64,000 bases of DNA from Candidatus Zixiibacteriota bacterium. Its GTDB lineage: Bacteria; Zixibacteria; MSB-5A5; GN15; PGXB01. The translations under genes and the position numbers were made by a program. This document shows, one piece after another, positions 1-8,949 of the stretch (position 1 is the first letter of the stretch; each line of letters starts with the position of its first letter). The notes beneath the pieces are model-generated. The model was not told the origin of the DNA. It made no database searches and saw only the letters and a program-made list of their open reading frames with translations. The stretch is taken from assembly GCA_016933955.1 (NCBI GenBank), contig JAFGTT010000015.1:1-64000 (forward strand), read 5' to 3'.

Positions 1-66
1 GACCGGGATTGAACCGGTGACCTCATCCTTACCAAGGATGTGCTCTACCGACTGAGCTACTTGGGC
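1..66 (-). tRNA. tRNA-Thr (anticodon GGT), 3' end cut off
   Basis: Read on the minus strand from 66, the sequence gives a 7-base acceptor arm GCCCAAG, then TA, a D-arm beginning GCTC, an anticodon stem CATCC/GGATG around loop TTGGTAA (anticodon GGT, threonine) and a T-arm containing GGTTCAATCC. The last ten or so bases lie beyond the left window edge. It has its own promoter at 121-148. A tRNA-Gly(TCC) lies upstream in the same direction. Confidence 0.95.
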
Positions 67-120
67 CTATTGTTTTTCAGTTTCACAAATAGGCGTAACT
101 CGCCTTTTTAGCGAGCCCTA

Positions 121-148
121 AATATATACCCCCCAATACCCTTGTCAA
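121..148 (-). promoter_or_regulatory. sigma70-type promoter of tRNA-Thr
   Basis: On the minus strand there is a perfect TTGACA (143-148), a 16-base spacer and TATATT (121-126), placing the transcription start near 115, about 50 bases before the mature tRNA. The intervening leader can form a short CTCGC/GCGAG hairpin. The hexamers are seen directly; activity is inferred. Confidence 0.75.
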
Positions 149-451
149 GAAATATTTCGAGTCAGGGTTAAATTTTTTAAAATTCTTTTATCCCCATTAT
201 ATGGTCTGACCGCAACTCCATGCCTCCGATATAACTTTATAATTATCGGGAGGTTTCAGATTTGCTTTAAACTGCTGGCAGAAAATTGAACAATTTTTAA
301 CAATTATTTATTAATGAAGAATTTTCCCGCCCCTAATAATACACTTTTGGCACGGAGTAATCGGAGGAATAGGATTGTTTTAAAGAATGGTGACAGTCAT
401 TTGGCGGACAGAAAGTCCAGCACTTATGATTATGGCTTTTATCAACTTACA
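149..451. other. non-coding spacer between tRNA-Thr promoter and tRNA-Gly
   Basis: About 300 bases without a convincing gene. It is AT-rich and holds one imperfect hairpin at 223-253 (CCTCCGATA against TATCGGGAGG with one bulged base) that is not followed by a T-run on either strand. An open frame running through the tRNA-Gly complement is an artefact. I see no further tRNA here. Confidence 0.6.
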
Positions 452-525
452 AGCGGGAGACGGGACTCGAACCCGCGACCAACAGCTTGGAAGGCTGTGA
501 CTCTAGCCAACTGAGTTACTCCCGC
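452..525 (-). tRNA. tRNA-Gly (anticodon TCC)
   Basis: The minus-strand transcript starts at 525 with acceptor arm GCGGGAG, which pairs with CTCCCGC (453-459). The D-arm is AACTCAGTTGGCTAGAGT, the anticodon stem ACAGC/GCTGT encloses loop CTTCCAA (anticodon TCC, glycine), and the T-arm contains GGTTCGAGTCC. The discriminator base is U (452) and no CCA is encoded. Length is 74 nt, normal for a glycine tRNA. Confidence 0.97.
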
Positions 526-544
526 TTATACGCGCTCGGCGCTA

Positions 545-573
545 ATAATATATAGACTGACCGGAATATGCAA
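545..573 (-). promoter_or_regulatory. likely promoter of tRNA-Gly
   Basis: Minus strand: TTGCAT (568-573), 17-base spacer, TATTAT (545-550). Transcription would start near 538, about a dozen bases before the mature 5' end. An overlapping TATATT gives a second possible -10 at a shorter spacing. Confidence 0.55.
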
Positions 574-602
574 GATTAATTTTGCGGTATAAGCCGGAAG
601 GT

Positions 603-1106
603 TTATCCTGTATTTGAAGATTTGTTAATATAAATTCCGATTGTGCCAAAAACAAGGATCAGGAAAAGCGGCAGGAAAAGAATTCCCAGACCATTGCATT
701 GTCCAAAAGCAACCTTGATGGCTATCCAGTTAATAAAGGCAAAGACCCATATAATCTCAATCTTTATTACAGATAAAAACCTCCGGACAAGGCGATATTG
801 CTTTTCGGCATTATCACCTGTGATTTTAACCAGATAATTAATGCCTTGCGGCTTACGCCTGACCAGTGTCAATAGAGCATAAAGAAAAATCGATACAACC
901 GGCAGAATAATTAGCGAGGCCTTGCCGCTCCACATATCGGGCCGACCATTGATGCCGAAATGGCCCGGAACTCGTTCCGGCAGGCCTGACCAATAATATG
1001 CAATAAGAAAAACGTTGACAAACAATCCCGCGAGAGAAATCATTTCGAAAATAATTTCTGTCTTTGTCAGAGGTATCCTGATTATGGGACGTTCTATTTT
1101 TTCCAT
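603..1106 (-). CDS. DUF1648-type small integral membrane protein
   Basis: A 167-residue protein with four predicted membrane segments (roughly residues 18-38, 64-84, 110-130 and 135-158). Between segments 1 and 2 is a WSGLPERVPGHFGINGRPD stretch matching the DUF1648 signature (LP..VP.HF...G.PD.W). Members of this family are uncharacterised membrane proteins, some next to regulators of antimicrobial immunity, but nothing here gives a role. I chose the ATG at 1106; an in-frame TTG 18 bases upstream is possible and neither has a clear ribosome-binding site. It is the last gene before the tRNAs. Confidence 0.75.
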   Translation of the reverse strand: MEKIERPIIRIPLTKTEIIFEMISLAGLFVNVFLIAYYWSGLPERVPGHFGINGRPDMWSGKASLIILPVVSIFLYALLTLVRRKPQGINYLVKITGDNAEKQYRLVRRFLSVIKIEIIWVFAFINWIAIKVAFGQCNGLGILFLPLFLILVFGTIGIYINKSSNTG

Positions 1107-1200
1107 ATAAGTTATTTTCAACAAAATACAATAATCTTCGATTTGTCCATTGAATATTCAGATAATGATTCCTGTTTTATGCTAAACAATAATATGGTAT

Positions 1201-2115
1201 CTATTCCTGATTATTGCGGGGATTATTTTTGAGGAAATCGGTCTTCTTATAATCGACCACCGGTAGTTTTCCCCAGTGAAGCTTGCGCCTCAATACATCA
1301 TAAAACGATTCATCGGCGAAAGTTATGAATTTCACCGAATGCCCGGCACGGGTGATTCTGATCGAACCGTTCGGCGAGAAATGGGTCGCCACCTGACCAT
1401 CGATGGTCAATAAAGCGTTGCCGTGTTCCGAACGAACCCGCACCTCAAGTACGAATTCGGGCGGGAATATCAGCGGGCGACTGGTCAATGAAAAAGGCGA
1501 GATCGGTGAGGCGATAAAGGCCTGCATATTGGGATTGAGAATCGGCCCTCCGACCGCCAGAGAGTATGCGGTCGATCCGGTCGGCGTGGCGACAATCAAT
1601 CCATCGGCCGTGTAGGAGCAGATATATTCGCCGTTGGCATATAGGCTGAGATTGATTACGCGGCTGACATTTCCTTTATCGATCACGACATCGTTAAGCG
1701 AATATGGAAAATCAAGCGGTGGTCCATCGACTATTTCGGTTTTTAACACCAGCCGCTCCTCTATCCTGAAATCTCCTCTAACCATTCTTTCCAGCGAACT
1801 TTCCAGTTGTTCCGGCGTCCTTTGCGTGAGAAAGCCGAGTGATCCCAAATTTATACCCAGGATGGGAATGGTATTTTTCCCCAGAGCCCGGGCAGTTGAG
1901 AGCATCGTCCCATCGCCCCCGCATGAAATTAGAAAATCTGCCCTGGTGCAAAGATCCCCACTGCTGACAACATCTTCCTTTTGATCGATTTCAGCCGTTG
2001 GTGAATCGTTGCAAACAAAGGCCTGATGACCATTTTTTTGGCACCAGGCGCCGATCAGATCGACTGTGTCAGAAGCTCCGGGGCGCCCGAAATTGGCAAT
2101 CACTCCAAAACGCAT
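1201..2115 (-). CDS. nadK: NAD kinase
   Basis: Phosphorylates NAD to NADP in the cytosol using ATP or polyphosphate. The 304-residue product has the GGDGTML motif near residue 67, the NDVVIDKG segment (about 142-149), and the glycine-rich TADGLIVATPTGSTAYSLA motif (about 169-187) that binds NAD and closes the active site. Length is normal for the family. The ATG at 2115 follows the dxs stop by 14 bases, with a GAGA-type ribosome site. It is the last gene of the uvrC-xseA-xseB-ispA-dxs-nadK run; dxs neighbouring nadK is a common arrangement. Confidence 0.95.
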   Translation of the reverse strand: MRFGVIANFGRPGASDTVDLIGAWCQKNGHQAFVCNDSPTAEIDQKEDVVSSGDLCTRADFLISCGGDGTMLSTARALGKNTIPILGINLGSLGFLTQRTPEQLESSLERMVRGDFRIEERLVLKTEIVDGPPLDFPYSLNDVVIDKGNVSRVINLSLYANGEYICSYTADGLIVATPTGSTAYSLAVGGPILNPNMQAFIASPISPFSLTSRPLIFPPEFVLEVRVRSEHGNALLTIDGQVATHFSPNGSIRITRAGHSVKFITFADESFYDVLRRKLHWGKLPVVDYKKTDFLKNNPRNNQE

Positions 2116-2129
2116 CTTGACAATCTCAA

Positions 2130-4091
2130 TTATTTATCCATGGTGCCATCGGATCGGTCGGCAGAGATCGAAACGACTTTTCTGGCTTCAGGTTTTTTAA
2201 GATGGATTTTTTCAAGGAAAGTCCGCCGTCCATTACCGAGATTCTCAATGTATTCGACCAGGGATTCTACATTCAGACCGATTTCATCCAGAAGGATTTT
2301 ACGGCTGCCATGAGTTATAAAACGATCCGGAATGGCAAACGATTTAAACTTACCGCGGTAACCGTTTTCAATCAGATAATCACCGATTATCTGCCCCAAA
2401 CCGCCGATATGGCTGTTCTCCTCAATGGATATGATATTCCGATAATTCTCCATACAAAATTCCAGAAGATCGCGGTCGAAGGGTTTGACGAATCGAGCAT
2501 TGATGACCGACAGTTCTCGTTTCATTCTGACTACTTCATGCGCCTTCAGGGCGATATCGACCATCGAACCGGTCGCAATGACCACCGTATCGCCGCTAAA
2601 ACGCAATTGATGCCAGCGTCCCCACCGGATTTTTTCCAGATTGCCGGTCATTTCATAGGGAATAGAACCGCGGGGATACCTGATAGCGCAGGGGCCTTCC
2701 AGTTCGGTATCTGCGGCCAGATGAAGCATGGAGCGGAATTCATCGCCATCGCGGGGCACCATTATAGTCATTCCGGGGACCGTTGAGAGGTACGACAGAT
2801 CGAAACATCCGTGATGGGTCGGGCCGTCGTCGCCGACCAGTCCGGCCCGGTCAAGACAGAAAACCACCGGTAATTTTTGCAGGGCCACATCATGGATAAT
2901 CTGGTCATAGGCGCGCTGGAGAAAGGTGGAATAGATAGCCACAAAAGGTTTAATCCCGCCGGCCGCAAGTCCGGCCGCGAAACACGAAGCATGTCCCTCG
3001 GCAATACCGACATCATAAAAACGATCAGGGAAACGTTCCGCATATCCGGTCAATCCGGTCCCGGGAGTCATGGCGGCGGTAATGGCGACAACATCCGAGT
3101 GTTTCTCCGCGATTTCCACCATAGTATCGCCAAAAACCTTGGTGTAGGCAGGAAGACTGGACTTGGAATTGGCCTCCCCTGTGACTTTGTCAAAGGCCCC
3201 GATCCCATGAAACTTGGTGGAGTCGGCCTCGGCCGGGCCGAATCCTTTACCCTTTATCGTAGCCACATGGAGAAGCTTGGGGCCGGGAATATTTTTCAGG
3301 TGAGTCAGAGTCCGGACCAGAAGCTGGAAATCATTGCCATTGATAGGACCGAAATACCGAAACCCGAGTTTATCAAACAGGTAGCCGGGAACAAAAAGGC
3401 CCTTAATCGAATCCTCGATATTAGAAACCATCGATCGGATTTTTTCCCGCCGCTTAAACCGGCCGGTCAATTCCCAGATTTCATCGCGGAGTTTGTTAAA
3501 TCTCTTGTCGGTCATCATATTTGTCAGGTATTTGGAAAGTGCCCCGACATTCTTGGAAATAGACATCTCATTATCATTAAGAATTACCAGAATATCTTTT
3601 TTCGAGGCACCGGCATTATTAAGTCCTTCAAAAGCCAGCCCCCCGGTCAGGGCACCGTCCCCTACCACAGCGATGACCTTGTGTTTCAACCCTTTGTGAT
3701 CACGGGCTGAAGCCAGGCCAAGGGCCGCCGATATTGCCGTTGAGGCATGACCGGCCCCAAATGCATCGGCGGGAGACTCCTCTCTTTTGGGAAATCCGGA
3801 TAATCCCTGATATTTTCTGATACTGCCCATCCGATCCCAACGACCGGTTAACATTTTATGGACATAACTCTGGTGACCGACATCCCAGACAATCTGGTCT
3901 TTGGGAATATCAAAACAAAAATGCAGGGCCATGGTTAATTCGACAATCCCGAGATTGGAAGCCAGATGACCGCCATTAGTGGATACCACCGAAATTATCT
4001 CCTGACGGATTTCATCGGCCAATTCCGTCAATTGCTTGTCATCAAGAGTCTTAATATCGGATGATTGCCTGATTGTATGCAGAATGGTCAT
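2130..4091 (-). CDS. dxs: 1-deoxy-D-xylulose-5-phosphate synthase
   Basis: A thiamine-diphosphate enzyme joining pyruvate and glyceraldehyde 3-phosphate, the first step of the MEP isoprenoid pathway. Of its 653 residues, the N-terminal third carries the thiamine-binding GDGALTGG (about 145-152) with NDNEMSIS downstream. The central transketolase pyrimidine domain holds AAMTPGTGL and DVGIAEGHA, and the C-terminal transketolase domain ends near 620. The ATG at 4091 shares one base with the ispA stop (TGATG), so translation is probably coupled. An in-frame TTG one codon earlier is less likely. Together with ispA it points to a MEP-based isoprenoid supply. Confidence 0.97.
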   Translation of the reverse strand: MTILHTIRQSSDIKTLDDKQLTELADEIRQEIISVVSTNGGHLASNLGIVELTMALHFCFDIPKDQIVWDVGHQSYVHKMLTGRWDRMGSIRKYQGLSGFPKREESPADAFGAGHASTAISAALGLASARDHKGLKHKVIAVVGDGALTGGLAFEGLNNAGASKKDILVILNDNEMSISKNVGALSKYLTNMMTDKRFNKLRDEIWELTGRFKRREKIRSMVSNIEDSIKGLFVPGYLFDKLGFRYFGPINGNDFQLLVRTLTHLKNIPGPKLLHVATIKGKGFGPAEADSTKFHGIGAFDKVTGEANSKSSLPAYTKVFGDTMVEIAEKHSDVVAITAAMTPGTGLTGYAERFPDRFYDVGIAEGHASCFAAGLAAGGIKPFVAIYSTFLQRAYDQIIHDVALQKLPVVFCLDRAGLVGDDGPTHHGCFDLSYLSTVPGMTIMVPRDGDEFRSMLHLAADTELEGPCAIRYPRGSIPYEMTGNLEKIRWGRWHQLRFSGDTVVIATGSMVDIALKAHEVVRMKRELSVINARFVKPFDRDLLEFCMENYRNIISIEENSHIGGLGQIIGDYLIENGYRGKFKSFAIPDRFITHGSRKILLDEIGLNVESLVEYIENLGNGRRTFLEKIHLKKPEARKVVSISADRSDGTMDK

Positions 4092-4975
4092 CAATTATCC
4101 CTGTTACCGATATACTCGGCAATGAACTGAAAATTATCCGTGTCAAATTCGAGATTTCTGCAAATCCCTACCGCCTCACTTATTAGTCTGGCGGCTTCTA
4201 AGCGGGCTTGTTTAAGACCCATGATTCCCGGATAAGTAGCTTTCTTATTTTTACAATCCGAGCCCACTTTCTTGCCAAGCTTTTTCTGATCTCCATTAAT
4301 ATCCAGAATATCATCGATAATCTGAAAAGCCAGACCAATCTTCTCGCCGTATAACGAAAGCCTTTCCAGAACATACTCATCGGCTTCGGCCAGAAAAGCC
4401 CCGATCCTGATCGAGCCCCGAATCAGGGCGGCGGTTTTATGCATATGGATATACTTGATATCCTCAATTCCCAATTGCCTGCCTTCGGCAAGGATATCCG
4501 CCATCTGTCCGCCAAGCATACCATAGGTTCCGATGGCATTGGCCAGTTCACTGACAACCGCGGTCGATCCGGATCGGGCCACCAGATCGAAGGCCAGATC
4601 GTGCAAGGCGTCACCGGCCAGAACGGCGGTAGCTTCATCGAATTTCTTATGCAAAGTCAGAATTCCCCGGCGGAGATCATCGTCATCCATACATGGCAGA
4701 TCATCATGAATCAGCGAATAGGTGTGAACCAGTTCCAGGGCGCAGGCCGCCGGATTGATAATTTCGGGGGCTGATTTTCCCAGGGTTTCGTAAGCCACCA
4801 TGCAGAGGATGGGACGGATTCTTTTCCCCGCGGCCAGGACGGAATAACGCATGGCCTGGTGCAGGCGCTGAGGGGAATCGCTTTCGGGCGGCAGGTAATA
4901 ATCAAGCAAACGGTCGATTTCAGCCTGTTTTTGCTGAAGATAATCAATGCCTGTCGGGGCCATGTTAATCGCCAT
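4091..4975 (-). CDS. ispA: Short-chain polyprenyl diphosphate synthase (farnesyl/geranylgeranyl type)
   Basis: A trans-prenyltransferase that condenses IPP with allylic diphosphates. The 294-residue product has the first aspartate-rich motif inside DDLPCMDDDDLRRG (about 83-96) and the second DDILD near 218, plus KTAALIRGSIRIGA. Chain length (C15 or C20) cannot be read with certainty. I chose the ATG at 4975 because AGGAAAGGG sits just before it; it overlaps the end of xseB by 11 bases. The xseA-xseB-ispA-dxs order is common in bacteria. Confidence 0.92.
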   Translation of the reverse strand: MAINMAPTGIDYLQQKQAEIDRLLDYYLPPESDSPQRLHQAMRYSVLAAGKRIRPILCMVAYETLGKSAPEIINPAACALELVHTYSLIHDDLPCMDDDDLRRGILTLHKKFDEATAVLAGDALHDLAFDLVARSGSTAVVSELANAIGTYGMLGGQMADILAEGRQLGIEDIKYIHMHKTAALIRGSIRIGAFLAEADEYVLERLSLYGEKIGLAFQIIDDILDINGDQKKLGKKVGSDCKNKKATYPGIMGLKQARLEAARLISEAVGICRNLEFDTDNFQFIAEYIGNRDN

Positions 4976-5216
4976 TTTCCCTTTCCTCATCAAAAGCTCT
5001 TTCGATCATCTCCTGATTCTTTTCTTTTAGAATTAAAATCCTCTTTTCCGAATCGGATAATTTTCGACTGCAGAAGGCCGCAATTTGGATTCCCTCGGTA
5101 TATAAATCAATGGCCTCCTCCAAGCTGGCATCACCCGCTTCCAGTTGTCCGGTAATTTCCTCCAGGCGTTCCAGAGCTGTTTCAAAATCCTTGAATTCGA
5201 TTTTCGGTTCCGTCAT
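4965..5216 (-). CDS. xseB: Exodeoxyribonuclease VII small subunit
   Basis: Small helical subunit that coats XseA in exonuclease VII, which degrades single-stranded DNA. The 83-residue product shows the family pattern FETALERLEEITGQLEAGDASLEEAIDLYTEG, with a charged C-terminal coiled tail. The ATG at 5216 was preferred over an in-frame TTG at 5225 that would overlap xseA. It lies between xseA and ispA and its end overlaps ispA. Confidence 0.93.
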   Translation of the reverse strand: MTEPKIEFKDFETALERLEEITGQLEAGDASLEEAIDLYTEGIQIAAFCSRKLSDSEKRILILKEKNQEMIERAFDEERENGD

Positions 5217-5221
5217 GATTA

Positions 5222-6433
5222 TCAATTCTTGCTTATTCTTTTTACCAGGGCCTCAATTTTCCCGTCGCTTAAGACCGCCTCCATCGATTGGCCGATCTCA
5301 ACACCGCCGACCGATTTAATCGGCTTGCCCGAGGAAATATCATTGAGAACGGCATAGCCCCGCTTCAATATCGCCAGTGGCGAAAGTGTTTCCAGCCGGG
5401 ACAGCGCTAAAGATAAGAGGTTTTTCCTTTTTTCCAAATTGTTTTTTCCGGCATTGTCAAACAACCGCAACAGGTTATCCAGGTATTGCATTTTTTCATG
5501 GACCATCAACTCCGGATGGTGATAGACCGGACGCCCGATAACCTGCCCCAACCTATCCTTATTACGAATGATCAGAGATATAATGCAATTATCAATTCGT
5601 ACCAGGTTGGTGGTTACCTCATTTAAAAATTCCTGCGAGCTCCAGATTACCAGTTCCGCGGCGGCCGATGGCGTCGGGGCCCTCAAGTCCGCCGCTAAAT
5701 CTGATAAAGTCGTGTCGATTTCGTGTCCTACGGCTGAGACAATCGGTTTTTCGGAGGCATGGATGGCCCGCACCAGTTCTTCCTCGTTAAAAGCCCAGAG
5801 ATCTTCAAGAGAACCACCCCCTCGGCCAATAATAATCAACTCGATATCCGACCGCCGATTGAAATACTCAATTCCGGCAATAATCGTCTTTCCGGCCCCT
5901 TCCCCCTGAACCCGGGCCGGATAAATCAGCAGTTCAACAGATTTGTTGCGCCTTCCGGCAATCTGAATAATATCCCGGATGGCCGCCCCGGTGGGTGAGG
6001 TCACAATGCCTATTTTCATGGGATATTCCGGAATGGGTTTCTTAATCGCCTCATCAAACAAACCTTCTCGTGAAAGCTTTTCGTACAATTGCCGAAAGGC
6101 TATCTCCAGCTCCCCGATCCCGACCGGTGTCAGTTTCCTGACATTAAGCTGGTAATTCCCCCCTTTTTCATAAACCGAAATATCTCCATAAGCCCGGACT
6201 TTCATCCCGTTCTCGGGTTCAAATTTCAGAGTCTGTCCGATCGAACGCCAGATGGTCAGCTTGATGGCGGCGTTTTCATCCTTGAGGATCAGGTAACGAT
6301 GACCCGACGAATGGCAAATATAATTCGAGATTTCGCCTTCAACCCAGATTGAGGGAAAGCTTTCCTCGAGGGTGTATTTTATCAATCGTGTTAGAGCCGT
6401 AACGGTATAGACTTTTTCTTCCCCGTATTGCAT
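5222..6433 (-). CDS. xseA: Exodeoxyribonuclease VII large subunit
   Basis: Catalytic subunit of exonuclease VII. The 403-residue protein has an N-terminal OB-fold (about 5-100, including WVEGEISNY and HRYLILKDE), then the catalytic domain with GIVTSPTGAAIRDI (about 145-158), IIIGRGGGSLEDLWAFNEE (about 200-218), SAVGHEIDTTLSDLAADLRAPTPSAAAE, and a coiled C-terminal part that binds XseB. The start ATG has no obvious ribosome site; uvrC ends 90 bases upstream. Confidence 0.95.
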   Translation of the reverse strand: MQYGEEKVYTVTALTRLIKYTLEESFPSIWVEGEISNYICHSSGHRYLILKDENAAIKLTIWRSIGQTLKFEPENGMKVRAYGDISVYEKGGNYQLNVRKLTPVGIGELEIAFRQLYEKLSREGLFDEAIKKPIPEYPMKIGIVTSPTGAAIRDIIQIAGRRNKSVELLIYPARVQGEGAGKTIIAGIEYFNRRSDIELIIIGRGGGSLEDLWAFNEEELVRAIHASEKPIVSAVGHEIDTTLSDLAADLRAPTPSAAAELVIWSSQEFLNEVTTNLVRIDNCIISLIIRNKDRLGQVIGRPVYHHPELMVHEKMQYLDNLLRLFDNAGKNNLEKRKNLLSLALSRLETLSPLAILKRGYAVLNDISSGKPIKSVGGVEIGQSMEAVLSDGKIEALVKRISKN

Positions 6434-6523
6434 ATGAATTAAATACGATATTGATCCCTGTTTGGCAATCGAATATTCGTCAATGACATTAAGGAAGATT
6501 CATGGTCCGGCGGCACATTCGAA

Positions 6524-8344
6524 TCAATGTAACGAACGAAATATTTTCTCGGCGATCGGAGCCGGAATTCCCTTAACGGCCTTAATATCTTTCAGCGAAG
6601 CTACCCTGACTTTTTTAACCGAACCGAAATGCTTCAGAAGAATATCCCTCCGCCGGGGACCGACACCTTCAATTTTATCCAGCGCTGAGGCGATTGTTCT
6701 CCTGGTTCGCACCTTCCGGTTGTACTCGATGGCAAAGCGGTGCGCCTCATCCCGAACCCGTTTTAATAGTAAAAGACCCGGTGATGATTTGGGTATGGTC
6801 AGGGGATCTCTATGCCCGGGCAGATACACCTCTTCCAGCCTCTTGGCCAGCCCGATAATGTTTTGATTTTCGAAACCGATCGACTCGATTTCATTTCGGA
6901 CCGATGACAACTGCCCTTTGCCTCCATCGACTACCAGTAAATCCGGCGGGGAATCGTTTTCATCTTTTAAACGATAAAAATAGCGCCCCACTACCTCACG
7001 CATCATCGCGAAATCATCCTGACCGGCAACCCCTTTGATTCGGAAATGCCGGTATCGCGATTTAAGCGGTTTGCCATTCAGGAAATATACCAGTGATCCG
7101 ACGGCATCCGTGGTCCCTGTATTAGAAATATCGACACAGGCGATGGATCGCGGTGAACGGGCCAGAGACAGATCGTCTTTGAGAGCCTGAACCGATTTGA
7201 CGATTCGTTCCGTATAGCCTTTTTTCTGAATCAGTAATTCATCGAGTAACAACCGCGCATTACTGGAGGCCAGGTCAACCAGTTTCAGTTTGTCACCTTT
7301 CACAGGTGTCAGAACATAAACCCTTCGACCGCGGGCACGAGTCAGCCAATCGGCTACCAGATTCAGATCTCCCGGATCGCAGGGAAGATATACTTCCTCG
7401 GGAAGATTGGGCTGATTATTGTAGTACTGCTTCAGAAAACCGGAAAGGACCTCGGCCTCACTATCATCGAGTTCGGAACGCAACTGAAAATCCTGTCGCC
7501 CGATAAGGACACCTTCCCGGATTTGCATGACCACCACTACCGTATCCCGTCCCTCCCGTGCCAGGGCAATTATGTCACGGTCAATTATCTTACCGGCATC
7601 AACCTTCTGTTTCTGTTGCACCGATTTCAGGGCTTCAATCTGATCGCGGATTTCAGCGGCCGATTCATATTCCATATTTTCTGAATAATGGGTCATCTTC
7701 TTTTCCAATTTATCGATAAGGGTTCGACCACGGCCGGATAGGAAAAGCAACACGGAATCGACAGCCTCGGCATATTCCTCCTGCGTTTGGAAATTTTCGC
7801 ACGGTCCGCCGCAGCGACCGATCCGGTAGTCCAAACACACTTTCTGCACTTTGCCGGTCGGATGCGGAATGGTTAAATTACAGCTTCTGATTTTAAACAA
7901 ACGACAAAGGAATTCCACCGTGCGCCGCATGCCTTTCGAACTGGTGTAAGGACCGAAATAATGGGCTTTATCCTTTTCCAGCCGCCGGACTATCAACACC
8001 CTGGGGAAAGCCTCATTTGTGGTCACTTTTATATATGGAAAATGCTTATCATCTTTGAGATTGATATTATATCGGGGCCGATGCTCTTTGACCAGATTGG
8101 CCTCCAGAATCAAGGCCTCGATTTCGGAATCCGTCACCACCAGGTCCAGATCATGTATCATCGATACCAGCCGGGCGGTTTTTGGCTCGAGTTTATCCAA
8201 TGATTGGAAATACGTCCGGACCCGGTTTCGAAGGCTTTTGGCCTTACCTATATAAATTATCCGGCCGGTTCTGTCCTTGAATAAATAGACTCCTGGAAAA
8301 TGCGGCAGATTTTTTAGTTTTATTTCAAGCTGATCGTTTTTCAT
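6524..8344 (-). CDS. uvrC: UvrABC excinuclease subunit C
   Basis: Makes the two incisions in nucleotide excision repair. The 606-residue product has a GIY-YIG nuclease domain (about 13-95; GVYLFKDRTGRIIYIGKAKSL), a cysteine cluster (CNLTIPH...CLDYRIGRCGGPC, about 155-182), a UVR motif that contacts UvrB (about 205-240), the RNase H-like second nuclease (CVDISNTGTTDAVGSLV near 380, VVDGGKGQL near 460) and a C-terminal helix-hairpin-helix pair. Length is typical. An AAGGG lies almost against the start, an unusually short spacing. It heads the run leading to nadK. Confidence 0.97.
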   Translation of the reverse strand: MKNDQLEIKLKNLPHFPGVYLFKDRTGRIIYIGKAKSLRNRVRTYFQSLDKLEPKTARLVSMIHDLDLVVTDSEIEALILEANLVKEHRPRYNINLKDDKHFPYIKVTTNEAFPRVLIVRRLEKDKAHYFGPYTSSKGMRRTVEFLCRLFKIRSCNLTIPHPTGKVQKVCLDYRIGRCGGPCENFQTQEEYAEAVDSVLLFLSGRGRTLIDKLEKKMTHYSENMEYESAAEIRDQIEALKSVQQKQKVDAGKIIDRDIIALAREGRDTVVVVMQIREGVLIGRQDFQLRSELDDSEAEVLSGFLKQYYNNQPNLPEEVYLPCDPGDLNLVADWLTRARGRRVYVLTPVKGDKLKLVDLASSNARLLLDELLIQKKGYTERIVKSVQALKDDLSLARSPRSIACVDISNTGTTDAVGSLVYFLNGKPLKSRYRHFRIKGVAGQDDFAMMREVVGRYFYRLKDENDSPPDLLVVDGGKGQLSSVRNEIESIGFENQNIIGLAKRLEEVYLPGHRDPLTIPKSSPGLLLLKRVRDEAHRFAIEYNRKVRTRRTIASALDKIEGVGPRRRDILLKHFGSVKKVRVASLKDIKAVKGIPAPIAEKIFRSLH

Positions 8345-8409
8345 ACCCTTTTATATACGCCGGGATTGACGGGATATAAACCGGGTGATAATAAAAAGGA
8401 TGTTATCCA

Positions 8410-8949
8410 TCAGGGCAATATTCTTCTTCCCCCGGCGAAATGCTTCCTCCAGTACTCATCATTTATATTGGAAATAATGATTCCGCTGGATGACGAGGAA
8501 TGCACAAACTCATCGTTTCCGACAAATATCCCCACATGCGATATATCATTTCCTTCGGTTGCAAAGAATACCAGATCTCCGAAACGTAACCGGCTTTTAT
8601 TTATCCTTTGGCCGGTCTTGAATTGCCGGGCGGTAGTCCGCGGCAGTTTTATCCTTTTAAAACGTTCGAAAACCTCAAGGGTAAACTGGCTGCAATCCAA
8701 ACCCTTTTCATATTGCGAAGTCCCGCTGTAGGGCTTTCCCAGACAGCTCTGGATAATTCGCCCCAACTCAAGCAAGTCATTGGTAGATACAGAAATAAAG
8801 TCGCGGTCGGGGACGACTGCCGATGGCTCATCGGATAAAGGATTATCCTCGGAACCCGGCGGCCTGGCTTCACCGCTTCGATATCTCGGATTTGGCTGGC
8901 AGCCGGTCAGTATCACAAGAGAAATTAATATAATCAAACGCGGATGCAT
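8410..8949 (-). CDS. NlpC/P60 family cell-wall peptidase lipoprotein
   Basis: A probable periplasmic endopeptidase cleaving murein stem peptides. The 179-residue product opens with a lipoprotein signal (LVILTGC, lipid-modified Cys about 17), a linker rich in P, S and D, then the NlpC/P60 domain with catalytic Cys in GLDCSQFTLEVF, the RFGDLVFFATEGNDISHVGIFVG block carrying the His, and a final KHFAGGRRI. The ATG at 8949 overlaps the UbiA-family stop by one base (TGATG). Which bond it cuts is not evident. Confidence 0.88.
   Translation of the reverse strand: MHPRLIILISLVILTGCQPNPRYRSGEARPPGSEDNPLSDEPSAVVPDRDFISVSTNDLLELGRIIQSCLGKPYSGTSQYEKGLDCSQFTLEVFERFKRIKLPRTTARQFKTGQRINKSRLRFGDLVFFATEGNDISHVGIFVGNDEFVHSSSSSGIIISNINDEYWRKHFAGGRRILP

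Noticed and set aside
223-253. Imperfect hairpin between the two tRNAs as a terminator of tRNA-Gly
   Set aside because: Two hundred bases from the tRNA end and no T-run on the minus strand.
314-514. Open frame overlapping the tRNA-Gly complement
   Set aside because: Its C-terminal half is the plus-strand translation of the tRNA (DSNPRP pattern), a common false gene.
2877-3710. 277-codon open frame opposite dxs
   Set aside because: Antisense shadow of a strongly conserved gene; no family features and no ribosome site.
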